The notes: a model not told the origin generated them from the sequence alone. Counted from the stretch's first letter, positions 17,141-26,688 are shown. The stretch: DNA of 56,312 nt from an uncultured Lachnospiraceae bacterium (GCA_947625875.1 CANQQG010000008.1:1-56312), one strand, 5' to 3'. Made by a program: numbers and translations.

Positions 17141-18169
17141 CTACATTTTACTCAATAACATATAAGCCCTTTTTGGTATATCAGCCAGTTTTTCCTGATA
17201 CTGCACAGCTCCCAGCTCATAAGCCACCTTTGGCATCCCGTATACGACACAGGTCGATTCATCCTGCCCGATCGTAAGCGCGCCTGCTTTTCTCATCTGC
17301 AAAAGCCCGTTTGCGCCGTCGCCGCCCATCCCTGTCAGGATAATGCCGAGCGCATGGGACCCCGCTGTTTTTGCAACGGATTCAAACAGGACGTCTACGG
17401 AAGGACAATGCCCGTTGACTTTCGGCCCTCTCCTGCATTCCACCTGATATACGCCGTTGACTTTGACCAGCCGCATATGCATATCTCCGCCCGGCGCGAT
17501 CAGTACATGCCCGGGCAGCACGCGGTCCCCTGTCTTTGCCTCTTTTACCCTTACGCTGCAGCTGTTATCCAGCCGGTTTGCATACATACCCGTAAAGCCG
17601 GGCGGCATATGCTGTACAATGACCACGCCCGGTATATCCGTCCCAAATTCTTTCACAACGGAAAAGATGGCTTCCGTACCGCCGGTTGACGCGCCGATTG
17701 CAACCACAAGTTCGCGGTCGCGGGCGGGCAACGGCTGGTTCACTTTGGAAAGCGCTGATTTTTTTATATTGCTGATACGCGCGGTAGACGCGATCTTTAA
17801 TTTTACGGGAAGCTCCTTTTTTATAAACTGCTCCAGCTGGTAACGGTCCGATGAGACCGGTTTTGCAACAAAATCAACCGCCCCGGCATTGAGCGCGTCA
17901 AATACCTTATCACTCAATGCGCTGATCACAACAACCGGCAGCGGGTACTGCGGCATCAGTTTCCGCAGAAACTCTATCCCGTCCATGCGCGGAAGCTCTA
18001 TATCCAGCGTCATCACGTCCGGCCGGTATTCCACGATCGCGTCTCTTGCTTCAAATGGATCTTTGGCTGTCGCCACAACCTGTATGACAGGATCCTGGTT
18101 CAGGTTCTGTACCAGTATCTCCCTGAAAAACCGGGAATCATCCACAACTAACACTCTGATCTGCCGCAT
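17141..18169 (-). CDS. cheB: Protein-glutamate methylesterase CheB
   Basis: 342 residues: an N-terminal receiver (VVDDSRFFREIL, D56 in MTLDIELPRMDG) and a C-terminal methylesterase/deamidase domain. The catalytic triad motifs are AIGASTGGTEA (Ser), VIVQHMPPGFT (His) and ILTGMGGDGANG (Asp). It removes methyl groups from receptor glutamates, opposing CheR. The cheR stop lies 4 bp upstream of its start. All key residues are present. Confidence 0.95.
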   Translation of the reverse strand: MRQIRVLVVDDSRFFREILVQNLNQDPVIQVVATAKDPFEARDAIVEYRPDVMTLDIELPRMDGIEFLRKLMPQYPLPVVVISALSDKVFDALNAGAVDFVAKPVSSDRYQLEQFIKKELPVKLKIASTARISNIKKSALSKVNQPLPARDRELVVAIGASTGGTEAIFSVVKEFGTDIPGVVIVQHMPPGFTGMYANRLDNSCSVRVKEAKTGDRVLPGHVLIAPGGDMHMRLVKVNGVYQVECRRGPKVNGHCPSVDVLFESVAKTAGSHALGIILTGMGGDGANGLLQMRKAGALTIGQDESTCVVYGMPKVAYELGAVQYQEKLADIPKRAYMLLSKM

Positions 18170-18173
18170 AAAC

Positions 18174-19010
18174 TTACCTCATCCCTTCCTGCTTTCTAAA
18201 TATGGACGGCTGAATCAGTTGGAATGGAGCGTTGCTCCGGTCAAGCGTCTCCGTCTGGCCGATAAATAAATACCCTCCCGGTTCCATTATATCATATACC
18301 TTTTTCACCAGCTCTTTTTTCGTTTTTTCATCAAAATAAATCATTACATTCCGCAAAAAAATGACTTGCATTTTTCTCCGGAATGGAAACGGATCCATAA
18401 GGTTAAACTGGCGGAAAATTACTTCCTGCTTTAATTCGTTTGTAACGGCAAACTGCTCTTTATTCGGCAGCGGCCTGAAAAAACGCCTTTTCCAGTTCTC
18501 CGGCAGCGGCTCGATCTGTTCCCTGTCATAAATGCCCCGCGCCGCCTGCTGCAGCACGCCTGTCGAAACATCTGTCGCAAGGATCTTTGTGTCCCACGAA
18601 TTATGCTCCAGGCCGAAATAGTCTTTGCAGATCATGGCCAGCGTATACGGCTCCTGCCCGCTCGACGCCGCGCCGCACCAGATGCTCAGATCCCTGCGCA
18701 CCCGTTCTTTTTCTTTCAGCCAGGGAAGTACGACCTGTTTCATATATTTGAAATGATCGGCTTCCCGCATAAAAAACGTATGGTTTGTCGTCAACAGATC
18801 TACCAGATCCTTTTCCAGCTTCCCTGTGGCGTCTGTTTCCACCGCATCCATATATGCATGGTAACTTCTCCATCCATTGTTTCGGAGATAATTTTCCAGC
18901 CGTCCGTTCACGATGACTTTTTTACGGCTCATGTCTATCCCGTACCGGCTTTTCAAAAAGCCCGCTATCCTGACAAATTCCTCTTCTGATATCATTGCTG
19001 TCTGTTCCAA
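18174..19010 (-). CDS. cheR: Chemotaxis protein methyltransferase CheR
   Basis: 278 residues with the N-terminal helical CheR domain (FLKSRYGIDMSRKKV, FMREADHF) and the SAM-binding domain. Motif I-like IWCGAASSGQEPYTLAM is at about residue 110. ILATDVSTGVLQQAARGIY and VIFLRNVMIYFDEKTK follow. It methylates receptor glutamates using S-adenosylmethionine. It is immediately upstream of cheB. The presence of both adaptation enzymes shows that the pathway can adapt. Confidence 0.94.
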   Translation of the reverse strand: MEQTAMISEEEFVRIAGFLKSRYGIDMSRKKVIVNGRLENYLRNNGWRSYHAYMDAVETDATGKLEKDLVDLLTTNHTFFMREADHFKYMKQVVLPWLKEKERVRRDLSIWCGAASSGQEPYTLAMICKDYFGLEHNSWDTKILATDVSTGVLQQAARGIYDREQIEPLPENWKRRFFRPLPNKEQFAVTNELKQEVIFRQFNLMDPFPFRRKMQVIFLRNVMIYFDEKTKKELVKKVYDIMEPGGYLFIGQTETLDRSNAPFQLIQPSIFRKQEGMR

Positions 19011-19022
19011 TCAATCTGTTTT

Positions 19023-20099
19023 TCAGCGTAACTGCCTTGAAATCTTTTTGCAGATATGAAATATATCTTCATTAAACATTTTCCCCGCTTCCTGCTGCAT
19101 GATCTCCAGCGCCGCTTCGCCTGTATACGGACCATGCCCGGCATGCTGTTCCGTCAGGTCGCAGTAACGGACGACAAGCGACACGATCTGCGCGCAGAGC
19201 GGGATCTTATCCCCCGCCAGCCCGTCCGGATATCCGCTGCCGTCCCAGTTTTCATGATGGCTCCGCGCCATATCAATGGACATTTCCATAAATTCGTTAT
19301 AATCTCCCGACACGCAGATGTCCTCCAGCAGCTCGGCGCCCATGACGGTATGCGACCGCAGAACCGCCCGTTCCTCCTCCGTAAGCTCCTCCGCATCCTT
19401 TTCAAACAACTCAATCGGGATCGCCACATTGCCGATGTCGCAAAGCGGCGCCGCCATTTCAATTGCATCGATATAGGAATCCGAAATCACCTGTTCATAT
19501 AATACGGACAGCTGCATGGCCTGCGCAAGTATCCTGCAGTTATTCTGTATCCGTTCCAGATGCCCTTCCTCATAACGCGAGTTTTTCCGCGCCACGCGCG
19601 CGAGCGCAAACAAAACGCCTCTTTTTTCCTGCTCCATCTGGCGGAGCTGCTCATTGACGGACGTTTTTAAGCGGCGGTTCATCTCCATCAGGTTCTGCGT
19701 TGTGTCATACAGCTTCAGATGCAGGCCGACGCGCGCTTTGATGACTTCCGGTATGAACGGTTTCGTCACATAATCCTCTCCGCCGCAGTTAAACCCTTTT
19801 ACAATATCCTGCGGATCGTCAAACGCCGAGATAAATATGATCGGGATATCCTTTGTCCCCGCATCGCCTTTCATGATCTTGCAGAACTCATACCCATCCA
19901 TCTCCGGCATGGAAATGTCCAGAAGTATGAGCTCCGGATTGCATTTCGGAACAATTTTTAACGCCTGTACGCCGTTTTCCGCCAAAACCGGCTGATATCC
20001 CATATCTGTAATAATATTTCTCAATATAAAGCGGTTGGCTTCCACATCGTCCACAATCAGTATCCTTGCAACTTTGTGCGCCACATTCCCCTCTCCCAT
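19023..20099 (-). CDS. Response regulator with degenerate HD-GYP output domain
   Basis: 358 residues: a receiver (IVDDVEANRFIL, D61 in LLDISMPEMDG) and a coiled linker, then an HD-GYP-like domain. The GYP loop HHENWDGSGYPDG (281-293) is intact. The metal-binding HD motif reads CD (APLCDIGN, C220-D221) instead of the usual LHDIGK. The region that is AIADVYDAL in active relatives reads SLVVRYCDL. I therefore expect weak or no c-di-GMP phosphodiesterase activity and perhaps a sensory or regulatory role. An intact paralogue lies two genes upstream, at 21574-22662. It sits between a PAS kinase gene and cheR with 3-12 bp gaps. Confidence 0.85.
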   Translation of the reverse strand: MGEGNVAHKVARILIVDDVEANRFILRNIITDMGYQPVLAENGVQALKIVPKCNPELILLDISMPEMDGYEFCKIMKGDAGTKDIPIIFISAFDDPQDIVKGFNCGGEDYVTKPFIPEVIKARVGLHLKLYDTTQNLMEMNRRLKTSVNEQLRQMEQEKRGVLFALARVARKNSRYEEGHLERIQNNCRILAQAMQLSVLYEQVISDSYIDAIEMAAPLCDIGNVAIPIELFEKDAEELTEEERAVLRSHTVMGAELLEDICVSGDYNEFMEMSIDMARSHHENWDGSGYPDGLAGDKIPLCAQIVSLVVRYCDLTEQHAGHGPYTGEAALEIMQQEAGKMFNEDIFHICKKISRQLR

Positions 20100-20102
20100 G
20101 GC

Positions 20103-21542
20103 TTACTCCTCCCCTGAAGCCGAAAACATATCTTTTATTTTTTCATATGCCGCTATCGTCTTTTCATAATCTTCCTTCTGCACAGCCATTTTCAGCCTGA
20201 GAAACGCGGATTTTATTTCACGCGGCGCAGCGTCTGTCAGCTGTTTTAATGCGCCGATAAACATCTCCGCTTTCTCCCAGTTTTCCATTTCGACGCTCAG
20301 GATAAACTTGGACATCTGTTTTTTGATCTCGTCCAGATTTTCTTTTGTGCCATAATCCCACGACGCGCCTTTTTTGCCTTCATGCTGCAGCTGCCGCGCC
20401 TCGTTGATCGCCGTCTGGATATCCGTATTCTTGATCGGCCCGTTCAGCTCGTCTTCCGGTATTTCCACCCATATCGAAAAGGAAAACATCGTCCCCTCGT
20501 TTTTCTCACTCTGAACGCTGATATTGCCGCCCATCAGCTCCACAAGCTGCTTGCAGATGTTCAGGCCGAGCCCCGTCCCCCCGTACTTGCGCGAAATGGA
20601 CGCGTCCACCTGCGAAAAGCTCTTAAACAGTTTTTCCTGGTCGGCTTTATCGATCCCGATGCCGGTATCTATGACGAGGAAGAACAATTCCGCGCGGTTA
20701 TTGATCTGCGCCGTTTTAACCGTTTCCATAACGATCTTCCCTACCGAAGTAAACTTGCAGGCGTTTGAGAGCAGGTTGTTCAGGATCTGCACGATGCGCA
20801 GCTCGTCGCCGATAATATATTCCGGCACTTCCGGGGAGATCGTCACGAAAAACTCCAGCCCCTTTTCAATGATTTTATTGGAATGGTTCGCTTTTACGTA
20901 ATCAATCATATTGCGGAAATCAAATTTGCGCGTTTCCAGCGTAAACTTTCCCGCTTCGAGTTTGGAGAAATCAAGGATATTGTTGATCAGCCCGTTCATA
21001 TCCATGCAGCCACGCTCGATCATGCGCAGGATCTTTAACGTCCCCTCGTCCTTTGTGCGCTCTAACAGTTCCTTCGTATTTCCAAGAATCCCATTGACCG
21101 GCGTGCGCAGTTCATGCGTGACATTCGCGACAAACTCGGACTTGACTTTCATCGCCTCTTCCGCTTCGCGCTCCACATTTTTTATTTCCTTTTCCAGGAA
21201 ATCCCGCTTCGAGACGTCAAACGCCATGCAGACATATAACGGCGGCGCCGTCCTGCTCTGCACAATCCGCACCTCTGCGCGGAAACAGGTGCGGTTTTGG
21301 CGGTATGCCATCAGTTCCTGCAGGGCGTCCCCAAATTTATATTCTGTCAGGAAACCATTCTCCGTAGCATGGAACATGCCGGGGAACACCGCGCTGATAT
21401 GCGTCCCGCAAAGCAGCTCTCCATATTCGAGCTGCTCCTTCGCCGCATTGTTCGCATAGGTAATCACGCCGCTGTCGCCAAAGGTAAATACAAGCTCCAG
21501 CGCATTATCAATGGAAAACCAGTAATGTTCATCCTGATTCAT
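20103..21542 (-). CDS. PAS-domain sensor histidine kinase
   Basis: A 479-residue kinase without transmembrane segments. The N-terminal PAS domain is at about 10-115 (FTFGDSGVITYANNAA). A short coiled coil is followed by HisKA (FVANVTHELRTP, H143) and the HATPase boxes (NLLSNACKF, IDTGIGID, GTGLGLNICKQLVELMGG). The last 110 residues form a helical region without a receiver. It must pass phosphate to a separate receiver, and candidates are the two HD-GYP regulators on either side. Position and tight spacing put it in the same operon. Confidence 0.88.
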   Translation of the reverse strand: MNQDEHYWFSIDNALELVFTFGDSGVITYANNAAKEQLEYGELLCGTHISAVFPGMFHATENGFLTEYKFGDALQELMAYRQNRTCFRAEVRIVQSRTAPPLYVCMAFDVSKRDFLEKEIKNVEREAEEAMKVKSEFVANVTHELRTPVNGILGNTKELLERTKDEGTLKILRMIERGCMDMNGLINNILDFSKLEAGKFTLETRKFDFRNMIDYVKANHSNKIIEKGLEFFVTISPEVPEYIIGDELRIVQILNNLLSNACKFTSVGKIVMETVKTAQINNRAELFFLVIDTGIGIDKADQEKLFKSFSQVDASISRKYGGTGLGLNICKQLVELMGGNISVQSEKNEGTMFSFSIWVEIPEDELNGPIKNTDIQTAINEARQLQHEGKKGASWDYGTKENLDEIKKQMSKFILSVEMENWEKAEMFIGALKQLTDAAPREIKSAFLRLKMAVQKEDYEKTIAAYEKIKDMFSASGEE

Positions 21543-21573
21543 AGCCCTCTCCCTTATTTAACGACATTGCCTG

Positions 21574-22662
21574 TCAGAAATCCACGATCTGCGCCACTTC
21601 TATCATATTAAAGAAATCCTCTTCCGCAAGATCGAAACATTCGAGCACATCCGGCGCAAACTGGCCGCATTCGCCTCTCATGATCATCGCATGCGCCTCT
21701 GTGTTTACATATGCCGCCTTATATACGCGCTCGCTGATCAGCGCGTCATACACATCCGCTATTGCGACAATCTGCGCGCTGAGCGGGATCTGGTCTCCGA
21801 CAAGATGATCCGGGTAGCCTTTGCCGTCCCACCGCTCATGGTGGTAGCGGCAGATATCATAGCAATACTGATAAAACGTCCCGGTATGGTCCTGCTGGAA
21901 ATTTTTTAATATCTCACAGCCAATCGTCGTGTGCGTTTTCATGATCTCGCGCTCTGCCGGCGAGAGTTTGCCCGGTTTTAATAAAATCGAATCCGGTATG
22001 GCGATCTTGCCGATATCATGCAGCGCCGACGCGCGCGTGATCTCGTCCACCTGCTGCTGCGTAAGCCCGTATTTCGGGAAATATTTCACAAGGTTTTTCA
22101 GCAGTACGCGCGTAAAATATTTCACGCGCTTGATATGCCCGCCCGTCTCGAGGCTCCGAAATTCAACCACCGAGCTTAACGCGTCGATCATAAACTCGTT
22201 ATTTTCCAGGATCTTGCGTTCGCCCGCCTTAATCTCCTCTTCCTGCTCTTTCAGGCGCCGTTCCATATCCTGCCTGCTCTGATAGAGCTGAATGATATTG
22301 TGGCTGCGTCGCTGTACAATGTGCGGATAAAACGGCTTGTGCATGACGTCTGCAACGCCATAGGAATATGCCCTGTCCTCACTGGCGTCCGTCGCCTGGC
22401 TGGTAATGAGGATCACCGGTATCCTGCTCAGCAGATCCCAGTTCTGCATATGCTCAAGCACATCAAAGCCATCCATTTTGGGCATAATAATATCAAGCAG
22501 AATCAACACAAGGTCGCGGTTCTTATCTATAATCGACACCGCCTGCTTCCCGTTTTCCGCTTCGAGTATTTCAAATTCGTCTTTAAATATTTCTTTTAAA
22601 ATCGCCCTGTTTACTTCTTCATCATCAACGATCAAAATACGCTGCCTATCCACATTCTCCAT
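21574..22662 (-). CDS. Response regulator with intact HD-GYP domain (predicted c-di-GMP phosphodiesterase)
   Basis: 362 residues: a receiver (IVDDEEVNRAIL, D57 in LLDIIMPKMDG) followed by a complete HD-GYP domain. SALHDIGKIAIPDSIL, HHERWDGKGYPDH and IVAIADVYDALISERVY are all present. The family hydrolyses cyclic di-GMP, so this gene links the relay to second-messenger signalling and possibly to motility. It follows the HPt gene after a 145-bp gap that contains a promoter-like sequence. Confidence 0.9.
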   Translation of the reverse strand: MENVDRQRILIVDDEEVNRAILKEIFKDEFEILEAENGKQAVSIIDKNRDLVLILLDIIMPKMDGFDVLEHMQNWDLLSRIPVILITSQATDASEDRAYSYGVADVMHKPFYPHIVQRRSHNIIQLYQSRQDMERRLKEQEEEIKAGERKILENNEFMIDALSSVVEFRSLETGGHIKRVKYFTRVLLKNLVKYFPKYGLTQQQVDEITRASALHDIGKIAIPDSILLKPGKLSPAEREIMKTHTTIGCEILKNFQQDHTGTFYQYCYDICRYHHERWDGKGYPDHLVGDQIPLSAQIVAIADVYDALISERVYKAAYVNTEAHAMIMRGECGQFAPDVLECFDLAEEDFFNMIEVAQIVDF

Positions 22663-22744
22663 GACGTTTCCTCTTCCGCCCTTTCCTGTCCAGTCTTTTA
22701 TTCTTAAAACCCCTGTGGCAGACTGATACTCATTTTATGATAAT

Positions 22745-22773
22745 AAAATACCATTTTCCTGTGCAAAAGTCAA
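22745..22773 (-). promoter_or_regulatory. Probable SigA promoter upstream of the HD-GYP regulator and che genes
   Basis: On the minus strand TTGACT (22768-22773) and TATTTT (22745-22750) are separated by 17 bp. It would drive the large signalling operon starting with the gene at 22662. Confidence 0.5.
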
Positions 22774-22807
22774 AAATATTTGTGAAAAAACGCTTTTTTT
22801 ATGTAAC

Positions 22808-23179
22808 TTATAAATTATTCAGGATAATATCACAAAAACGGCGATACTCTGTCCGGAGCGCGTCCGCCAGCTCCTGCGCTTTTTCCCCGTCCACTTCTTC
22901 ATTTTTCCGCCCGCGCACCAGCTCCACAAGCTCCTCCGTAATGTCATGCACCGGATCCAGCCCGAGATTGGCCGTCACGCCCTTTAAGGTATGCGCATAT
23001 TTAAACACTTCTTCATAATTTTTTGCCTTCATCTGTTCTTCTATGCCCGCATAATTGCCGTCATCCGGGAAACGCACCAGAAATTTCATATACAGGGCCT
23101 CATTTCCCATAAAACGCTTAATCGTCGCCTTGACGCTTGCGCCGTTTTCCTCCAGCTCTCTTTTCAGTTCCTCATTCAT
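22808..23179 (-). CDS. Stand-alone HPt phosphotransfer protein
   Basis: 123 residues forming a single HPt four-helix domain. The phospho-accepting H63 lies in YAHTLKGVTANLGL. Two charged helices follow. HPt proteins shuttle phosphate between receivers of different proteins, so it can connect the hybrid kinases and the receiver-output proteins of this locus. It is the first gene of the block and has its own strong promoter. Confidence 0.9.
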   Translation of the reverse strand: MNEELKRELEENGASVKATIKRFMGNEALYMKFLVRFPDDGNYAGIEEQMKAKNYEEVFKYAHTLKGVTANLGLDPVHDITEELVELVRGRKNEEVDGEKAQELADALRTEYRRFCDIILNNL

Positions 23180-23237
23180 TCATACCTCTCCTTCCGATAT
23201 TGCACGATCTGCATGACTGCGTCTGCCCACTGTTTTT

Positions 23238-23266
23238 ATTTTAGCATATCAGCAGGATATCTGCAA
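23238..23266 (-). promoter_or_regulatory. SigA promoter of the HPt gene
   Basis: TTGCAG (23261-23266) and TAAAAT (23238-23243) on the minus strand are 17 bp apart, pointing at the HPt gene. This is a housekeeping-type promoter, not a SigD-type one. Confidence 0.7.
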
Positions 23267-23300
23267 TCAAAAAACAGCGCAGATGAGATCTGCCGCAGGC

Positions 23301-23327
23301 AAAAAGCGCCGCGCCTGCGCGGGGCGG
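23301..23327 (-). terminator. Terminator after the methyltransferase gene
   Basis: CCGCGC and GCGCGG (23309-23322) form a GC-rich hairpin right behind the stop codon, followed on the minus strand by CGCTTTTTG. Confidence 0.65.
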
Positions 23328-24101
23328 TCAGCATTTTTTTAAGATATCCACCGTATGCGCGCTGGCCCCAAGCAGTTCCGACCTCTCACAGACCGTTTCC
23401 TGATAACGGATAAACAGCTCAAACGCCTCCTCGTCCAGCGCGTTCAGTTCCCGGCGCATATAGTTTGCCGGCCCGTCCGGGGCGATGATCTGTACGCGCG
23501 CAAGCCCCGCCGCTTCATTGAGCGCGTCGATGTCCTCCAGCCGCACATAGTCATACAGGTCCGCCTCGCGCGGCCTGCAGTGGAACGTCTCCGTCAGCCG
23601 CCCGTCCCGCAGGCATTCCTTTACGTGCTGATCGCGGAAGCCGTAGAGCAGGACGCCGTATTCGTTCATGCAATACGCGGCCAGAATATACCCACCCGTT
23701 TTTGTCACGCGCTTCGCTTCGGATAAGACGCGCACCTTATCCTCTTTTGTAAACAGATGGTACAGCGGCCCGAATAAAAGCGCCATGTCAAACGTCCCGT
23801 CCGCAAACATGGACAGATCGAGCGCATTGCCCTGAAACGCCCTGACCGCGCTCTTTTTCGATTTCAATACGCCCAGGTTGTATTTTACAAGCTCTACCGC
23901 CGTAACGTCGTATCCCTCTTCCGCAAGCCGGACGCTGTAACGCCCGGTTCCCGCCCCGATATCGAGAATCCTCGGGGCGTCGAGCAGTTCCAGATATTTA
24001 TGGATATACTTCATCGTGACAGCGTACTCCACCCGCCCATGCCGCCTGGTCAGGCGTTTCTCTTCGCTGAATTTATTATAATATTTTTCAAGCTCCGTCA
24101 T
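23328..24101 (-). CDS. Class I SAM-dependent methyltransferase
   Basis: 257 residues from the ATG at 24099-24101, which has GGAGAGG at good spacing. The longer open frame runs back through the glgP terminator and is unlikely. Motif I is ILDIGAGTGRYSVRLAEEGY, the motif II region is VTAVELVKYN, and FDMALLFGPLYHLF is the DxxxxLGxxYH signature of UbiE/Coq5-like and related methyltransferases. The substrate is not evident. It lies between two terminators and appears to be transcribed alone. Confidence 0.85.
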   Translation of the reverse strand: MTELEKYYNKFSEEKRLTRRHGRVEYAVTMKYIHKYLELLDAPRILDIGAGTGRYSVRLAEEGYDVTAVELVKYNLGVLKSKKSAVRAFQGNALDLSMFADGTFDMALLFGPLYHLFTKEDKVRVLSEAKRVTKTGGYILAAYCMNEYGVLLYGFRDQHVKECLRDGRLTETFHCRPREADLYDYVRLEDIDALNEAAGLARVQIIAPDGPANYMRRELNALDEEAFELFIRYQETVCERSELLGASAHTVDILKKC

Positions 24102-24127
24102 CCTGTTTCCTCTCCGCGCCCGCGCAT

Positions 24128-24164
24128 AAAAACCGGACTGCCGAAAACGGCAGCCCGGTTTTTC
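24128..24164. terminator. Terminator of glgP (bidirectional form)
   Basis: AAAAACCGGACTGCCG pairs with CGGCAGCCCGGTTTTT around an AAAA loop, with one G-T mismatch. T-runs lie on both strands. It follows the glgP stop on the minus strand. Confidence 0.88.
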
Positions 24165-24205
24165 CATCATCTAATCACTGCAAACACCCTCGCCGTCCGC
24201 AGGAA

Positions 24206-26674
24206 TTAATCCTCCAAAAGCTCTACATGCACTTTTTTCAGTTTCCAGATATCGCGCACGTATTCCTCAATCGTGCGGTCTGATGAGAATTTCCCTACAT
24301 TTGCGACATTCAGGATCGCGCTCTTTGCCCATGCCTTTTCGTCTTTATACGCATGCATGACGCGCTCCTGCGCCTGCGCATAAGAGCGGAAATCCTTCAG
24401 CACGAAATACGTGTCCGCATACTGTGTGCAGTTTGTATTTAATAAGGAATCATACAAATTGCGGAACAGCTCTGTGTCATTCCTGGAATAAAAGCCGTTG
24501 ATCAGCTGCATCAATACCTGGCGGATATCCGGGTCGCTGTTAAAGATCTCCATCGGGTTATAATCGCGCCGCTGCTCATGGCCGATGACTTCGTCCGAAC
24601 TCATGCCGAAGATGAATGCATTTTCCTCGCCCATCTCCTCTACCATTTCGACATTTGCGCCGTCCATCGTGCCCAGCGTCAGAGCCCCGTTTAACATAAA
24701 CTTCATGTTGCCCGTACCGGAAGCCTCTTTGGAAGCCGTAGAGATCTGTTCGGATACGTCCGCGGCAGCGAAAATCCACTCCGCGTTGGACACGCGGTAA
24801 TCCTCAATAAATACGACTTTGATCTTATTCCCTATGCTCCTGTCATTATTGATGACGTCCGCAACGCTGTTGATCAGCTTGATCGTGAGCTTTGCATTCT
24901 TGTAGCCCGCCGCCGCTTTCGCGCCAAAGATAAAAGTCCTCGGAACAAACTCCATCGCCGGGTTTTCTTTCAGCTTGTTGTACAGGTACATGATATGCAG
25001 GATATTCAGCAGCTGCCGTTTGTACTCATGCAGGCGCTTTACCTGTACGTCAAAGATGGAGCGCGGGTCTACCTCAATGCCGTTATGCTCTAAAATATAT
25101 TTTGCAAGGCGCTGTTTGTTGCGGTATTTGATATTCATAAATTCCTGCTGCGCCTTTTCATCTTCCGCATAGACCGCCAGCTTTTTCATATGCGACAGGT
25201 CTGTGATCCAGTCCTCGCCGATATGCGCCGTCACCCAGTCGGCAAGGAGCGGATTGCCATGGAGCAGGAAACGCCGCTGCGTGATGCCGTTCGTTTTATT
25301 ATTAAATTTCTCCGGGAACATCTCATAAAAGTCTTTTAATTCCTGGTTCTTTAAGATCTCCGTATGCAGCCTTGCCACGCCGTTGACCGAATAGCCCGCC
25401 GCGATCGCAAGGTTTGCCATTTTCACCTGCCCGTCGAATACGATCGCCATTTTCTTAACTTTCTCGTAGTCGTTCGGGAACTTCGCCTGGATCGCCAGGA
25501 TAAATCTGCGGTTGATCTCCTCTACGATCTGATAAATACGCGGCAGCAGCCTTGAGAAGATCTCGATCGGCCATTTTTCAAGCGCTTCCGCCATGATCGT
25601 ATGGTTGGTATACGCGCAGGTCTTTGTCGTGATCTCCCACGCTTCGTCCCAGCCGAGCCCTTCCTCATCCATCAGAAGGCGCATCAGCTCTGCGACGGCA
25701 AGCGTCGGATGCGTATCGTTCATCTGGACCGTCACTTTTTCCGGCAGCATATGGATGTCCGGATGCGATTTCTTGAATCTTTCAAGCGCGCGCTGCAGGG
25801 ACGCCGACACAAAGAAATACTGCTGCTTTAAGCGCAGCTCCTTCCCCTGGATATGGTCGTCGCATGGATACAGCACTTCCACCAGGTTTCTCGCAAGGTT
25901 TTCCTGCTCAACCGCTTTGTAATAATCTCCCTTGTCAAAAGAATCCAGCTCAAAGCACTCCACCGGCTCCGCGTCCCAGATCATAAGCGTATTGACCATA
26001 TTGTTATTGTAGCCTACGATCGGCATATCGTACGGGATCGCATTTACCGCCTGATAATTTTCATGTACGAAACGCGTCCTTCCGTCCGGCATATTTTCCG
26101 CGCGCACATACCCGCCAAATTTTACTTCATAACGGTATTCCGGCCTGCGCATTTCAAACGGATAGCCGTCCTTTAACCAGTTGTCCGGCACTTCCACCTG
26201 ATAGCCGTCTTCGATCTTCTGTTTAAACATCCCATAACGGTAGCGGATGCCGCAGCCGTACGCCGGATAGCCCAGCGTGGAGAGGGATTCCATAAAACAC
26301 GCCGCCAGCCTTCCAAGACCGCCGTTGCCAAGCGCCGGATCCGGCTCCTGGTCCTCGATGGCGTTTAAGTCCAGCCCGATCTCTTCCAGCGCCTCTTTTA
26401 CTTCCTTATACGCGGTCAGGTTGATCAGGTTGTTGCCAAGCGCGCGCCCCATCAAAAACTCCATGGACATATAATATACGATCTTCGGGTCTTCTTTGTT
26501 AAACGTCTGCTGAGTCGCCAGCCATTCATCGATCACAACATCCTTTACTGCATAGGACACCGCCTGATAGATCTCCTGCTGGGTCGCTTCCTCTAAGGTC
26601 TTACGGTAAAGGCTCCTCACCGTATCCTTTACGTTTTTGATAAACGCCTTTTTTTCAAACACTTCGTTTTTCAT
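24206..26674 (-). CDS. glgP: Glycogen/maltodextrin phosphorylase
   Basis: 822 residues from the ATG at 26672-26674, which has a perfect AAGGAGG. The frame is open further upstream into ileS, but that start lacks a ribosome binding site. It is a GT35 enzyme that releases glucose-1-phosphate from glycogen or maltodextrin with pyridoxal phosphate. Visible are the N-terminal substrate region EDPKIVYYMSMEFLMGR, GNGGLGRLAACFMESL, and the PLP-lysine region SKEASGTGNMKFMLNGALT. Length is normal. The gene begins 15 bp after ileS, so read-through is possible. The terminator behind it is strong. Confidence 0.95.
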   Translation of the reverse strand: MKNEVFEKKAFIKNVKDTVRSLYRKTLEEATQQEIYQAVSYAVKDVVIDEWLATQQTFNKEDPKIVYYMSMEFLMGRALGNNLINLTAYKEVKEALEEIGLDLNAIEDQEPDPALGNGGLGRLAACFMESLSTLGYPAYGCGIRYRYGMFKQKIEDGYQVEVPDNWLKDGYPFEMRRPEYRYEVKFGGYVRAENMPDGRTRFVHENYQAVNAIPYDMPIVGYNNNMVNTLMIWDAEPVECFELDSFDKGDYYKAVEQENLARNLVEVLYPCDDHIQGKELRLKQQYFFVSASLQRALERFKKSHPDIHMLPEKVTVQMNDTHPTLAVAELMRLLMDEEGLGWDEAWEITTKTCAYTNHTIMAEALEKWPIEIFSRLLPRIYQIVEEINRRFILAIQAKFPNDYEKVKKMAIVFDGQVKMANLAIAAGYSVNGVARLHTEILKNQELKDFYEMFPEKFNNKTNGITQRRFLLHGNPLLADWVTAHIGEDWITDLSHMKKLAVYAEDEKAQQEFMNIKYRNKQRLAKYILEHNGIEVDPRSIFDVQVKRLHEYKRQLLNILHIMYLYNKLKENPAMEFVPRTFIFGAKAAAGYKNAKLTIKLINSVADVINNDRSIGNKIKVVFIEDYRVSNAEWIFAAADVSEQISTASKEASGTGNMKFMLNGALTLGTMDGANVEMVEEMGEENAFIFGMSSDEVIGHEQRRDYNPMEIFNSDPDIRQVLMQLINGFYSRNDTELFRNLYDSLLNTNCTQYADTYFVLKDFRSYAQAQERVMHAYKDEKAWAKSAILNVANVGKFSSDRTIEEYVRDIWKLKKVHVELLED

Positions 26675-26688
26675 TGGTGTCCTCCTTT

